Of a stretch of 64,000 bases of DNA, positions 1-9,368 are shown piece after piece. Position 1 is the first letter of the stretch. Each line of letters starts with the position of its first letter. Source of the stretch: Sedimentitalea xiamensis. GTDB taxonomy: Bacteria; Pseudomonadota; Alphaproteobacteria; Rhodobacterales; Rhodobacteraceae. The notes beneath the pieces are model-generated. The model saw only the letters and a list, made by a program, of their open reading frames with translations, made no database searches and was not told where the DNA came from. The stretch is from the NCBI RefSeq assembly GCF_030164465.1, contig NZ_JASNJE010000011.1:51003-115002 (forward strand). The letters are read 5' to 3'. The position numbers and the translations under genes are program-made.

Positions 1-286
1 GTTCCTCTCCTGGAGTATTCTCTCCGCCGACATCTTTTTTGAATTCAGGATGGTCGTGGTCTAGAACTTTGGCTTTGAATGTAAGGCGAACACCTTCTGG
101 TTCCCAAGGAACCGTCCAGTTCGCCATCCGACAAGCATCCTTCAGCAAATCTTCGAGTCTATCCTCGAACTGACGCTCGTCGCACAGATAGCAGAGATAA
201 TCAAACTTCTCCAGAACGATCGCAGGTGGAGACAATAGAATGAGGTTTTCTCGGAATCTTTCTCGTTGAGATTTGCTGAATGTCAT
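1..286 (-). CDS. Partial uncharacterised protein, low GC, runs off the window
   Basis: The frame is open from an ATG at 286 to the window edge (95 codons, no stop), so the C-terminus is missing. The protein starts MTFSKSQRERFRENLILL and continues with a mixed charged/aromatic sequence. I do not recognise the family and see no signal peptide or membrane segment. An AGGA ribosome-binding site lies about five bases before the ATG, which supports the start. The first 60 bases of the window are 48% GC, well below the neighbouring genes, and codon choice is correspondingly AT-rich, which suggests recent acquisition. It lies 45 bp downstream of the next minus-strand gene and could be co-transcribed with it. 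Confidence 0.6.
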   Translation of the reverse strand, partial: MTFSKSQRERFRENLILLSPPAIVLEKFDYLCYLCDERQFEDRLEDLLKDACRMANWTVPWEPEGVRLTFKAKVLDHDHPEFKKDVGGENTPGEE

Positions 287-331
287 GTTTTTCCTCGCGA
301 ACCAAACATAGTAACTGTTGTGCCAATTGCG

Positions 332-586
332 TCACAGTTCGGTCAACCGCATCGTTATCACCGTCAGAATAGCCATCATGTCGTTCTCGCCCAGAAACGA
401 CCGCATCGCCCGCAGCATCTCCGCTGCCGCGCCATTGCCTGAGCGCAGCACCTCGGCAAACGCCGCCTCCGCCTCGTCGCCCCAGCTCCCGGTGTCGTCG
501 AACGCCTCGATCTGCGTCGCCGCCCATTGCAGCGGCACCCGCTCGCGCGTCCGCTCCTTCAGCGCCTCGGTATTGGCGTAGCTCAT
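332..586 (-). CDS. Small acidic hypothetical protein (84 aa)
   Basis: An 84-residue acidic, helix-rich protein (MSYANTEALKERTRERVPLQW at the N-terminus, ending in TVITMRLTEL) with no transmembrane segment or signal peptide. It lies downstream of gatB in the same direction, separated by about 140 bp that contain a repeat array. The start is preceded by a G-rich but weak ribosome-binding region. Composition and codon use match the high-GC chromosome, unlike the gene after it. I cannot assign a function. The coding call rests on composition, the amphipathic look of the product and its position, so a false positive is possible. Confidence 0.6.
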   Translation of the reverse strand: MSYANTEALKERTRERVPLQWAATQIEAFDDTGSWGDEAEAAFAEVLRSGNGAAAEMLRAMRSFLGENDMMAILTVITMRLTEL

Positions 587-679
587 CCCGGCCCCCGTGC
601 CGACCTGACGCTAGATCGCATAGGAGCCCTTGGCAATGGCGCGGCGAAGGCGGATCTGACTGCGCGCCCGGCTGCACTC

Positions 680-723
680 CGCGTATGCACGCGGTATGCA
701 CAGCGTATGCACGCCTGGCACAG
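680..723 (-). repeat. 44-bp phased element, copy A (9-11-11 bp units)
   Basis: Read on the minus strand the element is CTG, then a degenerate 9-bp unit GTGCCAGGC, then GTGCATACGCT, GTGCATACCGC and GTGCATACGCG. The three intact units are spaced exactly 11 bp. The array starts a few bases after the gatB stop codon and has the same orientation as gatB. Two more elements with the same architecture occur at 31863-31906 and 50702-50745. It is not a CRISPR array because there are no spacers. Confidence 0.85.
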
Positions 724-728
724 GCGGG

Positions 729-2318
729 TTACAGCCCCAGCCGGGCCTGCACGATCTGGTTGACGGCGGCCGGGTTGGCCTTGCCGCCGGTCGCCTTCAT
801 CACCTGTCCGACGAACCAGCCGGCCAGTTTCGGGTTGACCTTGGCCTTTTCCACCTGCGCCGGGTTGGCGGCGATGATCTCGTCCACCGCGGCCTCGATG
901 GCGCCGGTGTCGGTGACCTGTTTCATCCCGCGCGCGGCGACGATCTCGGCCGGGTCGCCGCCTTCCTTGTAAACGATTTCAAAGAGTTCCTTGGCGATCT
1001 TGCCGCTGATGTCGCCCTTGGTTACAAGCAAGACCAACGACGCCAATTGCTCCGGCGAAATAGGACTGGCTTCAATTCCTAGTTCAGACTTCTTTAACTG
1101 CCCAAATAGCTCGTTGATAATCCAGTTTGCTGCGAATTTCCCATCTACCATCGGAAGTTTTGGCAGCGAGTTGTCGGGGTCCATACGTTCTCTGGTTCTG
1201 ACCAATACTTGTCCAGATGAATCTATGCATTGGAGCACCCTTTCAAAAAATCCGGCACTTTCCAGATCAGCGGTCAACACAGAGGCGTCATAGTTGGAGA
1301 GTTCGAAGTCCTTGACAAACCGTGCTTTTTTCTCGTCCGGCAGTTCCGGCAGGCTGGCCGCGATCTCGTCCACCCAGGCCTGTTCGATCTCCAGCGGCAA
1401 GAGATCCGGATCGGGGAAATAGCGGTAATCATGCGCCTCTTCCTTGGACCGCATCGACCGGGTTTCGCCCTTGTCCGGGTCATAGAGCCGGGTTTCCTGC
1501 ACCACCGCGCCGCCGGCCTCGACGATGGCGATCTGCCGCCGCGCCTCGACCTCGATGGCTTGCTGGATGAAGCGCATCGAGTTCATGTTCTTGATCTCGC
1601 AGCGCGTGCCGAGATGGGAAAAGTCCTGAGTTTCCTGATACTTCTCATAATCCCCGGGCCGGCAGATCGACACGTTCACATCCGCCCGCAGGTTGCCGTT
1701 CTGCATGTTGCCGTCGCAGGTCCCGAGATAGCGCAGGATCTGGCGCAGCTTGGTGACATAGGCCGCCGCCTCTTCCGGGCCGCGGATGTCGGGGCGGGAT
1801 ACGATCTCCATCAGCGCAACCCCGGTGCGATTGAGATCGACGAAGGACATGTTTGGATCCATGTCATGGATCGACTTGCCCGCGTCCTGCTCGATATGGA
1901 TGCGCTCGATCCGCACCTTGCGGGCCACGCCTTCGCCCATCTCGACCAGAACCTCGCCTTCGCCGACGATGGGGTGGTAAAGCTGTGAAATCTGGTAGCC
2001 CTGTGGCAGGTCGGGATAGAAATAATTCTTGCGGTCAAAGGCGCTTACAAGGTTTATCTCGGCCTTCAGGCCCAGCCCGGTGCGCACCGCCTGTTCGACG
2101 CAATATTCGTTGATCACCGGCAGCATCCCCGGCATCGCCGCGTCCACGAAGGCCACGTTGGAATTGGGTTCCGCCCCGAATTTGGTCGAGGCGCCGGAAA
2201 ACAGCTTGGCGTTGGAGCTGACCTGGGCGTGCACCTCCATGCCGATCACCAGTTCCCAGTCGTATTTCGCACCTGCGATGGTCTTGGCCTTGGGGGCGGT
2301 ATAGCTCAGGTCCAGCAT
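729..2318 (-). CDS. gatB: Aspartyl/glutamyl-tRNA amidotransferase subunit B
   Basis: GatB is the subunit of GatCAB that binds misacylated Glu-tRNA(Gln)/Asp-tRNA(Asn), activates the acyl group and accepts ammonia from GatA. The 529-residue product has the GatB/PET112 core ([13 protein letters not shown] near the N-terminus, then [11 protein letters not shown] and [10 protein letters not shown]) and a C-terminal YqeY-like tail ([18 protein letters not shown]). Alphaproteobacterial GatB proteins known to me are nearer 500 residues. The excess maps to residues around 355-385, encoded in a low-GC patch (1018-1335). The start is set by AAGAGG about six bases before the ATG. The partner genes gatC and gatA are at 54296-56070, so the operon is split. 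Confidence 0.95.
   Translation of the reverse strand: MLDLSYTAPKAKTIAGAKYDWELVIGMEVHAQVSSNAKLFSGASTKFGAEPNSNVAFVDAAMPGMLPVINEYCVEQAVRTGLGLKAEINLVSAFDRKNYFYPDLPQGYQISQLYHPIVGEGEVLVEMGEGVARKVRIERIHIEQDAGKSIHDMDPNMSFVDLNRTGVALMEIVSRPDIRGPEEAAAYVTKLRQILRYLGTCDGNMQNGNLRADVNVSICRPGDYEKYQETQDFSHLGTRCEIKNMNSMRFIQQAIEVEARRQIAIVEAGGAVVQETRLYDPDKGETRSMRSKEEAHDYRYFPDPDLLPLEIEQAWVDEIAASLPELPDEKKARFVKDFELSNYDASVLTADLESAGFFERVLQCIDSSGQVLVRTRERMDPDNSLPKLPMVDGKFAANWIINELFGQLKKSELGIEASPISPEQLASLVLLVTKGDISGKIAKELFEIVYKEGGDPAEIVAARGMKQVTDTGAIEAAVDEIIAANPAQVEKAKVNPKLAGWFVGQVMKATGGKANPAAVNQIVQARLGL
1018..1335. other. Low-GC mosaic segment inside gatB with an apparent in-frame insertion
   Basis: Counted 60-bp blocks across this stretch give 50, 40, 53, 42 and 50% GC (blocks starting 1021, 1081, 1141, 1201, 1261). 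A gatB block at 1741 is 72%. The frame stays open. The encoded stretch contains [17 protein letters not shown] and [13 protein letters not shown], placed where typical alphaproteobacterial GatB proteins, as I remember them, run almost directly from the FFE/YFE motif to DGKxAANW. This looks like a recombinational patch plus a roughly 26-residue insertion at the hinge before the helical tail domains. Confidence 0.7.
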
Positions 2319-2390
2319 GGGGCAGCCTCTTGTCGATGTCGCCTTGCCTTCTAGGCCAGCCCGCCCTGCGGGGCAAGGGCCGCGGACGGA

Positions 2391-2825
2391 TCAGAAAAAC
2401 GAAAAATGCGTCCGTTTCACCGGGATCCTTCGATCCTCGAAAGCGGTTTCGAACTCACGATGCGGCGGGGTGGATTCAAAGGGGAGATGCACGCGTTTGT
2501 CGCCCTTCAACACCGCGCTGACCCGCACCGAGAAATCCCACCGCGTGTCAAACCGCATGTGGTCGATTTCATTCAGCGCCAGCGCGCCCGAGCGCCGCCC
2601 GCTGTGCCAGCGGATCCTTGTCGCGTCGAGCCGGACGCCGGCGCTCGGGTTGCGCCAGAGATCCCAGAGCGCGGGCAGGGTCGGCAGCGCCAGAAGACCG
2701 ATCACCCACCAGGCCGCATCGACCAGGACGAACAGTCCGATCAGGGTCGCGTAGACCGGGATCAGCACGGCCAGCGTGCGCCGGGACCGGCCCGGGCGCA
2801 CAAAGACGAAAACGTCCGCTGTCAA
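2391..2825 (-). CDS. Small membrane protein with C-terminal cytoplasmic domain
   Basis: A 144-residue protein. A basic N-terminus (VRPGRSRRT) precedes two hydrophobic segments at about residues 17-35 and 38-52 (LIGLFVLVDAAWWVIGLLAL). A soluble tail rich in Arg and aromatic residues follows, possibly a small beta-domain of the bacterial PH type (KGDKRVHLPFES), but that is a guess from appearance. Its ATG overlaps the stop of the upstream SDR gene by four bases (2822-2825), so the two are very likely translationally coupled. No specific function can be assigned. Confidence 0.7.
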   Translation of the reverse strand: MTADVFVFVRPGRSRRTLAVLIPVYATLIGLFVLVDAAWWVIGLLALPTLPALWDLWRNPSAGVRLDATRIRWHSGRRSGALALNEIDHMRFDTRWDFSVRVSAVLKGDKRVHLPFESTPPHREFETAFEDRRIPVKRTHFSFF

Positions 2826-3562
2826 CGTCCGCCCGTGACCTCCAGAACCGTGCCGGTGACATAGCTGGCCTGATCCGACAGCAGGTAGAGAACCGCGTCT
2901 GCGATCTCCTCCGCCGATCCGGTGCGCTTCATCGGGACCATGTGGGCCAGCCGTGCGGCGCGGCCGGGTTCACCGCCCTTGGCGTGGATGTCGGTGTCGA
3001 TCAGGCCGGGGCGGATCGAATTGACCCGGATGTTGTCGCCGGCCACCTCGTCGGACAGGCCCTTTGTAAAGATGTCGATGGCAGCCTTGGAGGCGGCATA
3101 ATCGACATACTGGTTGCCGGAACCAAGACGCGCGGCGGCGGATGAGATGTTGACGATTGCGCCCCCGTCGCCCTGCGCAAGCATCCGCGAAACGGCCTCT
3201 TTCGCGACGAGGATCGCGCCGATGACGTTGATGTCGAACATCCGGCGCAGGCGGGCGTGGGTCAGGTCGGTCACGCGGGCGGTCTGGTCCACCACGCCGG
3301 CGTTGTTGACCAGCGCGTCGAGCCTGCCGAATTCGGCGTCGATCCGTGCGAACATGGCCGTGATCTGCTCCGGGTCGACCACGTCGGCCTGGCAGATCAG
3401 AGCCCGCGCGCCGGCGGCGCGGGCGTCGGATGCGACGGCCTCTGCTCCTGCCCTGTCGCTGTTGTAGTTCACGATCAGGTCGTAGCCCCGGGTCGCGGCG
3501 AGCCGGGCCGACGCCGCGCCGATGCCGGCGCTGGCCCCTGTGACTAGAAGGGTTTTGCGCAT
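2822..3562 (-). CDS. SDR-family NAD(P)-dependent oxidoreductase
   Basis: A classical short-chain dehydrogenase/reductase of 246 residues. The cofactor motif TGASAGIG is at residues 8-15, NNAG at 86-89, and the catalytic Ser is around 140, with Tyr155 and Lys159 in YAASK. The sequence is FabG-like, but the gene is not in a fatty-acid cluster, so the substrate is unknown. Asn32 in the VNYNSDRAGAE stretch, without an acidic residue at the end of beta-2, would favour NADP(H); this is inference. It begins directly after the pepN stop (TAG then ATG with no gap) and overlaps the membrane-protein gene after it, so pepN-SDR-membrane protein forms one transcription unit. Confidence 0.9.
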   Translation of the reverse strand: MRKTLLVTGASAGIGAASARLAATRGYDLIVNYNSDRAGAEAVASDARAAGARALICQADVVDPEQITAMFARIDAEFGRLDALVNNAGVVDQTARVTDLTHARLRRMFDINVIGAILVAKEAVSRMLAQGDGGAIVNISSAAARLGSGNQYVDYAASKAAIDIFTKGLSDEVAGDNIRVNSIRPGLIDTDIHAKGGEPGRAARLAHMVPMKRTGSAEEIADAVLYLLSDQASYVTGTVLEVTGGR

Positions 3563-6118
3563 CTATGTCACCTCTCTGATCCGGGAGATCATTTCCGTCG
3601 TGTCGCGGGACAGGTCCGGAGCGGCGAGGATCCGGTCCAGCTGTGCCCCGATCAGCGTCTGGCGGGCCGGATCGTATCGCCGCCAGGTCTGGAAGGCGCT
3701 GCACATGCGCGCGGTGGTCTGCGGATTGACGGGATCGAGCCGGATCAGCCAATCGGCCAGCAATGCATAGCCGGATCCGTCGGACGCGTGAAAGCCCGCG
3801 TGGTTCATGCCAAGAGCGCCGAATGTCGCGCGGAAGCGGTTGGGATTCTTCCAGTTGAAATCCGGGTGACGGGTCAGTGCATCCGCCACCGCCACGGCCT
3901 TGTTCGGGGCCGCCTGCATGACCTGAAGCCCGAACCATTTGTCGATCACAAGGCGGTCGGCCTTCCATTGCTGGTAGAAGGAAAGAACCTGCTCTTCGCC
4001 CTTCTGCGCGGACAGCAGGCAGGACAGGGCCGACAGTTGCAGGGTCATGTTGTCCGCCGTCGCATATTGCGCCGAGGCCTGGACGCCGCCGTCCAGGCGG
4101 GTCAGCAACGACAGGGCCGCGCCGCCGAGGGCGCGCTTGCCGGTCTGGTCCGGGTCGGGGCGGTAGGCCCCGTCGACCCGGCAATCGGCGAGGATGCGGG
4201 GCAGAACGTCCTGCGCGTGCTGGGCGAGCGCCTGTTTCAGCCCTTCCGATGCCTGCCAGATCGTGTGCGGGTCCGGTGTCGTGCCGTCTTCGGCAAGCGC
4301 GGCGGCCAATTCGGATTGTCCCGGCTGCGCCAGCATCAGCGCCCGGTAAGCGGGGTCGAGCGTGTCGTCGCGCAGGACCGACAGCATGCCGTCGAGATAG
4401 TCGGCTCCGGGTGCCGCGCCGTCGCGGATCATGTCCATCAGCGTTGCCCGCGCCAGCGCGCGGCCGGATTCCCAGCGGTTGAACGGGTCGGTGTCATGCG
4501 CCAGCAGGAAGGCCCGGCCGGCCGATGTCATCTCGCGCTCCAGCACCACCGGGGCCGAAAACCCGCGCAGGATCGACGGGACCGGTTTCGCCGCCAGCCC
4601 GTCGAAACGGAAGCTCTGCGTCGCCCCGGTCATTTCCAGCGTTTCGGTCGGGCGCACCTCGTCGCCGTTGCCGCCGAGCAGGCCGACATCGATCGGGATG
4701 ACCAGCGGCTTCGGCTCCGGTGTGGCGGCGGAAGGCGGCGTGGTCTGGGTGAAGGTCAGGGTATAGGTTCCGTCGGCCCAGTCTTCGGCCACCGACAGGC
4801 GCGGCGTTCCGGCCTGCGAATACCAGCGCTTGAACTGGGTCAGGTCGCGGCCCGTCACCTCTTCGAACACCGCAAGCCAGTCCTCGATGGTGCAGGCCTG
4901 GCCGTCATGGCGGGCGAAATAGAGGTCCAGCGCCTCGGCATAGGCGGCATCGCCCACCAGCCGTTTCAGCATCCCGATCACCTCGGCGCCTTTTTCATAG
5001 ACGGTCGCGGTGTAGAAGTTGTTGATTTCCTGAAAGCTTTCCGGGCGCACGGGATGCGCCAGCGGTCCCTGATCCTCCGGGAACTGGCGGGCGCGCAGGT
5101 CGATCACGTCGGTGATGCGCTTCACCGGCGCGCTGCGCATGTCGCTGGTGAACTGGCTGTCGCGAAAGACGGTCAGCCCTTCCTTCAGGCAGAGCTGGAA
5201 CCAGTCGCGGCAGGTGATCCGGTTGCCGGTCCAGTTGTGGAAATATTCATGCGCGATGATCGCCTCGATACGTTCGAAATTGGTATCGGTCGCGGTCTCG
5301 GGGCTGGCCAGGACGGCGGAGGAGTTGAAGATGTTCAGCCCCTTGTTTTCCATCGCGCCCATGTTGAAATCGTCCACCGCGACGATGTTGAACACGTCCA
5401 GATCGTATTCCCGGCCATAGACCTCTTCGTCCCAGGCCATGGATTTCCTGAGCGCCTCCATCCCGAAGGCGCATTTGTCTTCGTCGCCGGGACGCACCCA
5501 GAGGTTCAACGCGACCTTGTTCCCCGAACAGGTGGTGAAACTGTCCGAATGCGCGATCAGGTCGCCCGCGACCAGTGCGAACAGGTAGGCCGGCTTGGGC
5601 CAGGGGTCGTGCCAGGTCGCGCTGTGCCTGTCGGCCTTGACCGGGTTGCCGTTGGACAGCAGCACCGGGTGCGGTCCGTGGATGTCCACGGTGAAAACGC
5701 TCAGCACGTCGGGGCGGTCGGGATAATAGGTGATCTTGCGAAACCCTTCGGCTTCGCATTGCGTGCAGTACATGCCGTTTGACATGTAGAGCCCTTCGAG
5801 CGCGGTATTGTTGGCCGGGTCGATTTCGACCACGGCTTCCCAGATGAAAGGCGCATCCGGCACCGGGCAGGTCAGGCCCGCCCCGGTCACATCCGGGGTG
5901 ACGTCCTTGCCGTCGATGCGGGCGCTGATCAGCTTCAGGTTTTCGCCATGCAGGAAAAACCGGCGATCCGTGGCGTCCGGGTTCGGGCTGAACGCGATCC
6001 TGCTCGTGACCCGCGTGGCGTTGGGGTTCAGGTCGAACCGCAGATGAACCGACTCCGCCGTGAAACCGAAGGGCGAATAGTCTTTCAGGAAGATCGTCGT
6101 GGGGGCGGCGTCGCGCAT
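3563..6118 (-). CDS. pepN: Aminopeptidase N (M1 family)
   Basis: A cytosolic zinc aminopeptidase of 851 residues, close to the bacterial PepN length. The exopeptidase motif GAMEN is at residues 254-258, the zinc site HEYFH at 290-294, and the third ligand Glu is in LKEG at about 313. The following RDSQF is also family-typical. The C-terminal two-fifths is the helical domain that closes the active site. It removes N-terminal residues during peptide turnover. AGAGAGG-like SD sequence sits just before the ATG. It is the first gene of a minus-strand operon and is divergent from glcB across a 225-bp gap that must hold both promoters. Confidence 0.96.
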   Translation of the reverse strand: MRDAAPTTIFLKDYSPFGFTAESVHLRFDLNPNATRVTSRIAFSPNPDATDRRFFLHGENLKLISARIDGKDVTPDVTGAGLTCPVPDAPFIWEAVVEIDPANNTALEGLYMSNGMYCTQCEAEGFRKITYYPDRPDVLSVFTVDIHGPHPVLLSNGNPVKADRHSATWHDPWPKPAYLFALVAGDLIAHSDSFTTCSGNKVALNLWVRPGDEDKCAFGMEALRKSMAWDEEVYGREYDLDVFNIVAVDDFNMGAMENKGLNIFNSSAVLASPETATDTNFERIEAIIAHEYFHNWTGNRITCRDWFQLCLKEGLTVFRDSQFTSDMRSAPVKRITDVIDLRARQFPEDQGPLAHPVRPESFQEINNFYTATVYEKGAEVIGMLKRLVGDAAYAEALDLYFARHDGQACTIEDWLAVFEEVTGRDLTQFKRWYSQAGTPRLSVAEDWADGTYTLTFTQTTPPSAATPEPKPLVIPIDVGLLGGNGDEVRPTETLEMTGATQSFRFDGLAAKPVPSILRGFSAPVVLEREMTSAGRAFLLAHDTDPFNRWESGRALARATLMDMIRDGAAPGADYLDGMLSVLRDDTLDPAYRALMLAQPGQSELAAALAEDGTTPDPHTIWQASEGLKQALAQHAQDVLPRILADCRVDGAYRPDPDQTGKRALGGAALSLLTRLDGGVQASAQYATADNMTLQLSALSCLLSAQKGEEQVLSFYQQWKADRLVIDKWFGLQVMQAAPNKAVAVADALTRHPDFNWKNPNRFRATFGALGMNHAGFHASDGSGYALLADWLIRLDPVNPQTTARMCSAFQTWRRYDPARQTLIGAQLDRILAAPDLSRDTTEMISRIREVT

Positions 6119-6343
6119 GGGGGCCTCTCTGTGTCAGTGGGCGCAGGTTAGGAACTTCGCCCCGGGCCCGCAAGCGACCTTTCCCCGCTCTTTTCCCCGG
6201 CATTTGCGCGCGCATCTGGCCGGCAAGGGCGCGCCTCGCAGGGGAAGCCGTTTCGCCGGTGTTCGGCATGTTGCCTATCGGAAACTTTCGTTCTAACAAC
6301 CCTTCGGCATACGACGGCACACATTTTGACAGAGGGACCGGGA

Positions 6344-8485
6344 ATGAGTGACAGGAGACTGATCGACGGGCTGCGGATCGCACCCGAACTGGCGGATTTC
6401 ATCGAACAGAGGGCCTTGCCCGGAACGGGCGTGTCGCCTGCCGATTTCTGGTCCGGCCTGTCGCGCGTCCTGCATGATCTCGGTCCCGAGAACCGGGCGC
6501 TTCTGGAGCGGCGCGAAGAACTTCAACGCCAGATCGACGCCTGGCATCTGGAGCGGCGCGGCCAGCCCCATGACCACGACGCCTACAAGGCGTTCCTGGA
6601 AGAGATCGGGTATCTCCTGCCCGAAGGTTCGGCGTTTGAAATCGATACCGCCAATGTTGATCCCGAGATCGCCCATGTGCCGGGACCGCAGCTCGTGGTG
6701 CCCGTCACCAACGCCCGCTATGCCCTGAATGCCGCCAACGCCCGCTGGGGCAGCCTCTATGACGGGTTCTACGGGACCGATGCCATGGGCAGCCAGCCGC
6801 CCGCCGGCGGCTACGACCGCGGCCGCGGGGCGCGGGTCGTGGCGCGGGCGCGGGTGTTTCTTGACGAAGCCTTTCCGATCGCCGGGACGAGCCATGCGGA
6901 TGCGCGCCGCTATTACGTGAACGACGGCGCGTTGCTGGTGGACGATCACCCGCTGGTGAACCCGGCGCAGTTCGTCGGCTATCGCGGCCATCCGAAAGCG
7001 CCGGATGCGGTGGTCCTGGTCAACCACGGGCTTCACGTCGAACTGGTGTTCGACCGCACCCATCCGATCGGCAGCCGCGATCAGGCGGGGCTTGCCGACG
7101 TCCTGCTGGAAAGCGCCATGACCGTGATCATGGACTGTGAGGATTCCGTGGCCTGCGTCGATGCCGAGGACAAGGTGCTCGCCTATGGCAACTGGCTGGG
7201 ACTGATGCAGGGCGACCTGTCGGCGACCGTCGAGAAGGGCGGCAAGTCGATGACCCGCGCGCTGAACCCGGACCGGACCTATACCGCGCCGGACGGCAGC
7301 CCCCTGACGCTGAAGGGGCGGGCGTTAATGCTGGTGCGCGATGTCGGCCATCTGATGACCAACCCGGCGATCCTGGACCGGGACGGCAACGAGACCTACG
7401 AAGGGCTGATGGATGCGATGATCACCGTGCTGATCGCCATGCACGACCTCGGGCGCGAGGGCGGTAATTCGGTCAAGGGCTCCGTCTATGTGGTGAAACC
7501 CAAAATGCACGGACCCGACGAGGTCGCCTTTGCCGCGCGGACCTTCGACATGGTCGAGGACGCGCTCGGCCTGCCGCGCAACACGGTCAAGATCGGCATC
7601 ATGGACGAGGAACGGCGCACCAGCGTCAACCTGAAACAGTGCATCGAGGCGGCGAAAAGCCGGGTCTGCTTCATCAATACCGGGTTCCTCGACCGCACCG
7701 GCGACGAGATCCACACCTCGATGGAGGCCGGGCCGTTCTCGCGCAAGGATTTCATCAAGCGCAAGGACTGGATCGGCGCCTACGAAGACCGCAATGTCGA
7801 TATCGGCCTGGAATGCGGGTTGCAGGGCAGGGCGCAGATCGGCAAAGGCATGTGGGCGATGCCCGACATGATGGAGGCGATGCTGGACCAGAAGATCGCC
7901 CATCCCCGCGCCGGCGCCAACACCGCCTGGGTGCCGAGCCCCACGGCGGCGACGCTGCACGCGCTGCATTACCACAAGGTCGATGTCTTCACGGTGCAGG
8001 AGAAACTCAAGGCCGGCGGTCGGCGGGCGCATGTGGACGCCGTGCTGGACATTCCGCTGGCCACCTACCGGCGCTGGACCGACGAGCAGAAGGTCCGCGA
8101 AGTCGAGAACAACGCGCAGGGCATCCTGGGCTATGTGGTGCGCTGGATCGACCAGGGTGTCGGCTGTTCCAAGGTGCCCGACATCAACAATGTCGGCCTG
8201 ATGGAAGACCGCGCCACCTGCCGGATCTCGGCCCAGCACATTGCCAACTGGCTGCATCACGGCGTGGTCAGCGAAGCCCAGGTGATGGAGGCGATGAAGA
8301 AGATGGCGGCGGTCGTGGACGGGCAGAATGCCGGCGATCCGTTCTATCGGGCCATGGCGCCCGGTTTTGACGGCATCGCTTTCCTGGCCGCCTGCGACCT
8401 CGTTTTCAAGGGGCGCGAACAGCCGTCGGGCTATACGGAACCGGTGCTCCATGCCCGGAGATTGCAGTTGAAGGCCGCCGGCTGA
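6344..8485 (+). CDS. glcB: Malate synthase G
   Basis: Condenses glyoxylate with acetyl-CoA to malate in the glyoxylate/glycolate route. The 713-residue product matches the monomeric G isoform (about 720 residues) and shows the family blocks [20 protein letters not shown], the acidic magnesium-binding stretch [15 protein letters not shown] and the CoA-site region near [18 protein letters not shown] sequence (here [14 protein letters not shown]). I start at ATG 6344, which has GAGGGA about six bases upstream; an in-frame TTG at 6326 has no better signal. It is followed by a hairpin and a glcG-like gene, an arrangement familiar from glycolate-utilisation loci. No glcDEF genes are in the window. 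Confidence 0.96.
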   Translation: MSDRRLIDGLRIAPELADFIEQRALPGTGVSPADFWSGLSRVLHDLGPENRALLERREELQRQIDAWHLERRGQPHDHDAYKAFLEEIGYLLPEGSAFEIDTANVDPEIAHVPGPQLVVPVTNARYALNAANARWGSLYDGFYGTDAMGSQPPAGGYDRGRGARVVARARVFLDEAFPIAGTSHADARRYYVNDGALLVDDHPLVNPAQFVGYRGHPKAPDAVVLVNHGLHVELVFDRTHPIGSRDQAGLADVLLESAMTVIMDCEDSVACVDAEDKVLAYGNWLGLMQGDLSATVEKGGKSMTRALNPDRTYTAPDGSPLTLKGRALMLVRDVGHLMTNPAILDRDGNETYEGLMDAMITVLIAMHDLGREGGNSVKGSVYVVKPKMHGPDEVAFAARTFDMVEDALGLPRNTVKIGIMDEERRTSVNLKQCIEAAKSRVCFINTGFLDRTGDEIHTSMEAGPFSRKDFIKRKDWIGAYEDRNVDIGLECGLQGRAQIGKGMWAMPDMMEAMLDQKIAHPRAGANTAWVPSPTAATLHALHYHKVDVFTVQEKLKAGGRRAHVDAVLDIPLATYRRWTDEQKVREVENNAQGILGYVVRWIDQGVGCSKVPDINNVGLMEDRATCRISAQHIANWLHHGVVSEAQVMEAMKKMAAVVDGQNAGDPFYRAMAPGFDGIAFLAACDLVFKGREQPSGYTEPVLHARRLQLKAAG

Positions 8486-8504
8486 CGCGCCGGGTCGGAA
8501 CGAA

Positions 8505-8533
8505 GGGGCCGGAGGTTTCGCGTTTCCGGCCCC
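8505..8533 (+). terminator. GC hairpin between glcB and the glcG-like gene
   Basis: Perfect 9-bp arms GGGGCCGGA (8505-8513) and TCCGGCCCC (8525-8533) with an 11-base loop. No strong T-run follows, so it may be a partial terminator or an mRNA-end stabiliser lowering glcG-like expression relative to glcB. Confidence 0.55.
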
Positions 8534-8567
8534 ATCAGGTCATTTTGAGACAGGGAAAGAGGCGGAC

Positions 8568-8993
8568 ATGACGATTTCATTGCGCAAGGCGCGCACCATC
8601 ATACGCAAGGCGCTGGAAAAGGCGCGAGAAATGGAGCTGAAACCGATGTCGGTGGTGGTGGTCGATGCGGGTGGCCATGTGCAGGCGTTCGAGCGCGAGG
8701 ACGGCGCGGCGCCGGGGCGTTTCGCGGTGGCCCATGGCAAGGCTTTCGGGTCGGTCATGCTGGGCATGGCCGGCACTGCGCAGATGGCGCGTGCCGAACA
8801 GCAGGCCTATTTCATCGGCGCGATGAACGGGCTGTTCAACGGCCAGTTCGTTCCGGTGCCCGGCGGCGTCCTCGTGCGCGACAGGAAAGGCGCCGTGGTC
8901 GGCGCGGTCGGTGTGACCGGCGACACCTCGGACAACGACGCCATCGCGGCTATGGCCGGGATCGAGGCGGCCGGTCTGACCGGCGAGATCTGA
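8568..8993 (+). CDS. glcG: GlcG/HbpS family heme-degrading-domain protein
   Basis: A 141-residue protein of the HbpS/GlcG (DUF336) family. It has the core seen across the family: a helical N-terminus (KARTIIRKALEKAREM), the strand PMSVVVVDAGGHV, an AVAHGKAFGSV-type helix, the FNGQFVPVPGGVLVRD loop, and GAVGVTGDTSDNDAIAAMAGI at the C-terminus. Members bind heme or small ligands, and a glcG gene is commonly found beside glycolate/malate synthase genes, as here. Its biochemical role is unsettled. The ATG at 8568 has an AAAGAGGCGG-type SD. It is probably transcribed from the glcB promoter through the intervening hairpin. Confidence 0.88.
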   Translation: MTISLRKARTIIRKALEKAREMELKPMSVVVVDAGGHVQAFEREDGAAPGRFAVAHGKAFGSVMLGMAGTAQMARAEQQAYFIGAMNGLFNGQFVPVPGGVLVRDRKGAVVGAVGVTGDTSDNDAIAAMAGIEAAGLTGEI

Positions 8994-9150
8994 TCGGAGC
9001 GGAGCCCCGGACGTAGCGGGCCGCTGGCGAAAACGGCAGGGCCGCGGTCGCGCGCCATGGCTCGAACGAACGGCGGATAAAACTCCGATCTGAACCCGGT
9101 CTGCGGCGGAAGGGGGGCTGCGGATCTTTTCCTTGCCCGGGCAGATGAGC

Positions 9151-9330
9151 GACGCGGCTTGCCTTCCGGCGCGGCGCGGACGCGAGAGCCCGGCCAGCCA
9201 CAACCGAGATTTCTGCAAGCGGCGGCACGGAATCAAGAACCTCTTCGCCCGCCTCAAGGACTGGCGACGTATCGCAGCCCGTTACGGCAGATGCGGCGAA
9301 CTCTTCATCTCCGCGCTGAGCAAAACCCAG
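9151..9330 (+). pseudogene. C-terminal remnant of an IS5-type transposase
   Basis: The frame reads CLPARRGRESPASHNRDF, then CKRRHGIKNLFARLKDWRR and IAARYGRCGELFISAL. This matches the end of IS5-family DDE transposases, where the order R-G-R-short gap-YKRRxxIExMFxRLKDWRR-RYDRC-FFSAI is characteristic. Only this C-terminal portion survives. The transposase core upstream is absent and I see no terminal inverted repeats. It occupies part of the 465-bp gap between the glcG-like gene and tctB; the rest of the gap shows no gene. It forms the left edge of a block whose right edge carries a second, oppositely oriented IS5 remnant (21995-22324). Confidence 0.75.
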
Positions 9331-9368
9331 ACCGCATGTTCTGGTCGCGAGTCCCGAGCCTGGATCAA

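Noticed and set aside
680..723. The GTGCATAC arrays as CRISPR or simple microsatellite
   Set aside because: Units are 11 bp with no spacers, no cas genes are present, and the first unit is consistently 9 bp, which slippage would not reproduce at three loci.
3788..5782. A 664-codon open frame on the plus strand
   Set aside because: It is antisense to pepN, whose catalytic motifs are intact on the minus strand. High-GC third positions create long mirror frames, and the product has no domain.
8577..9257. A 226-codon minus-strand frame over the glcG-like gene
   Set aside because: Antisense to a clear HbpS/GlcG domain protein; composition typical of a mirror frame.
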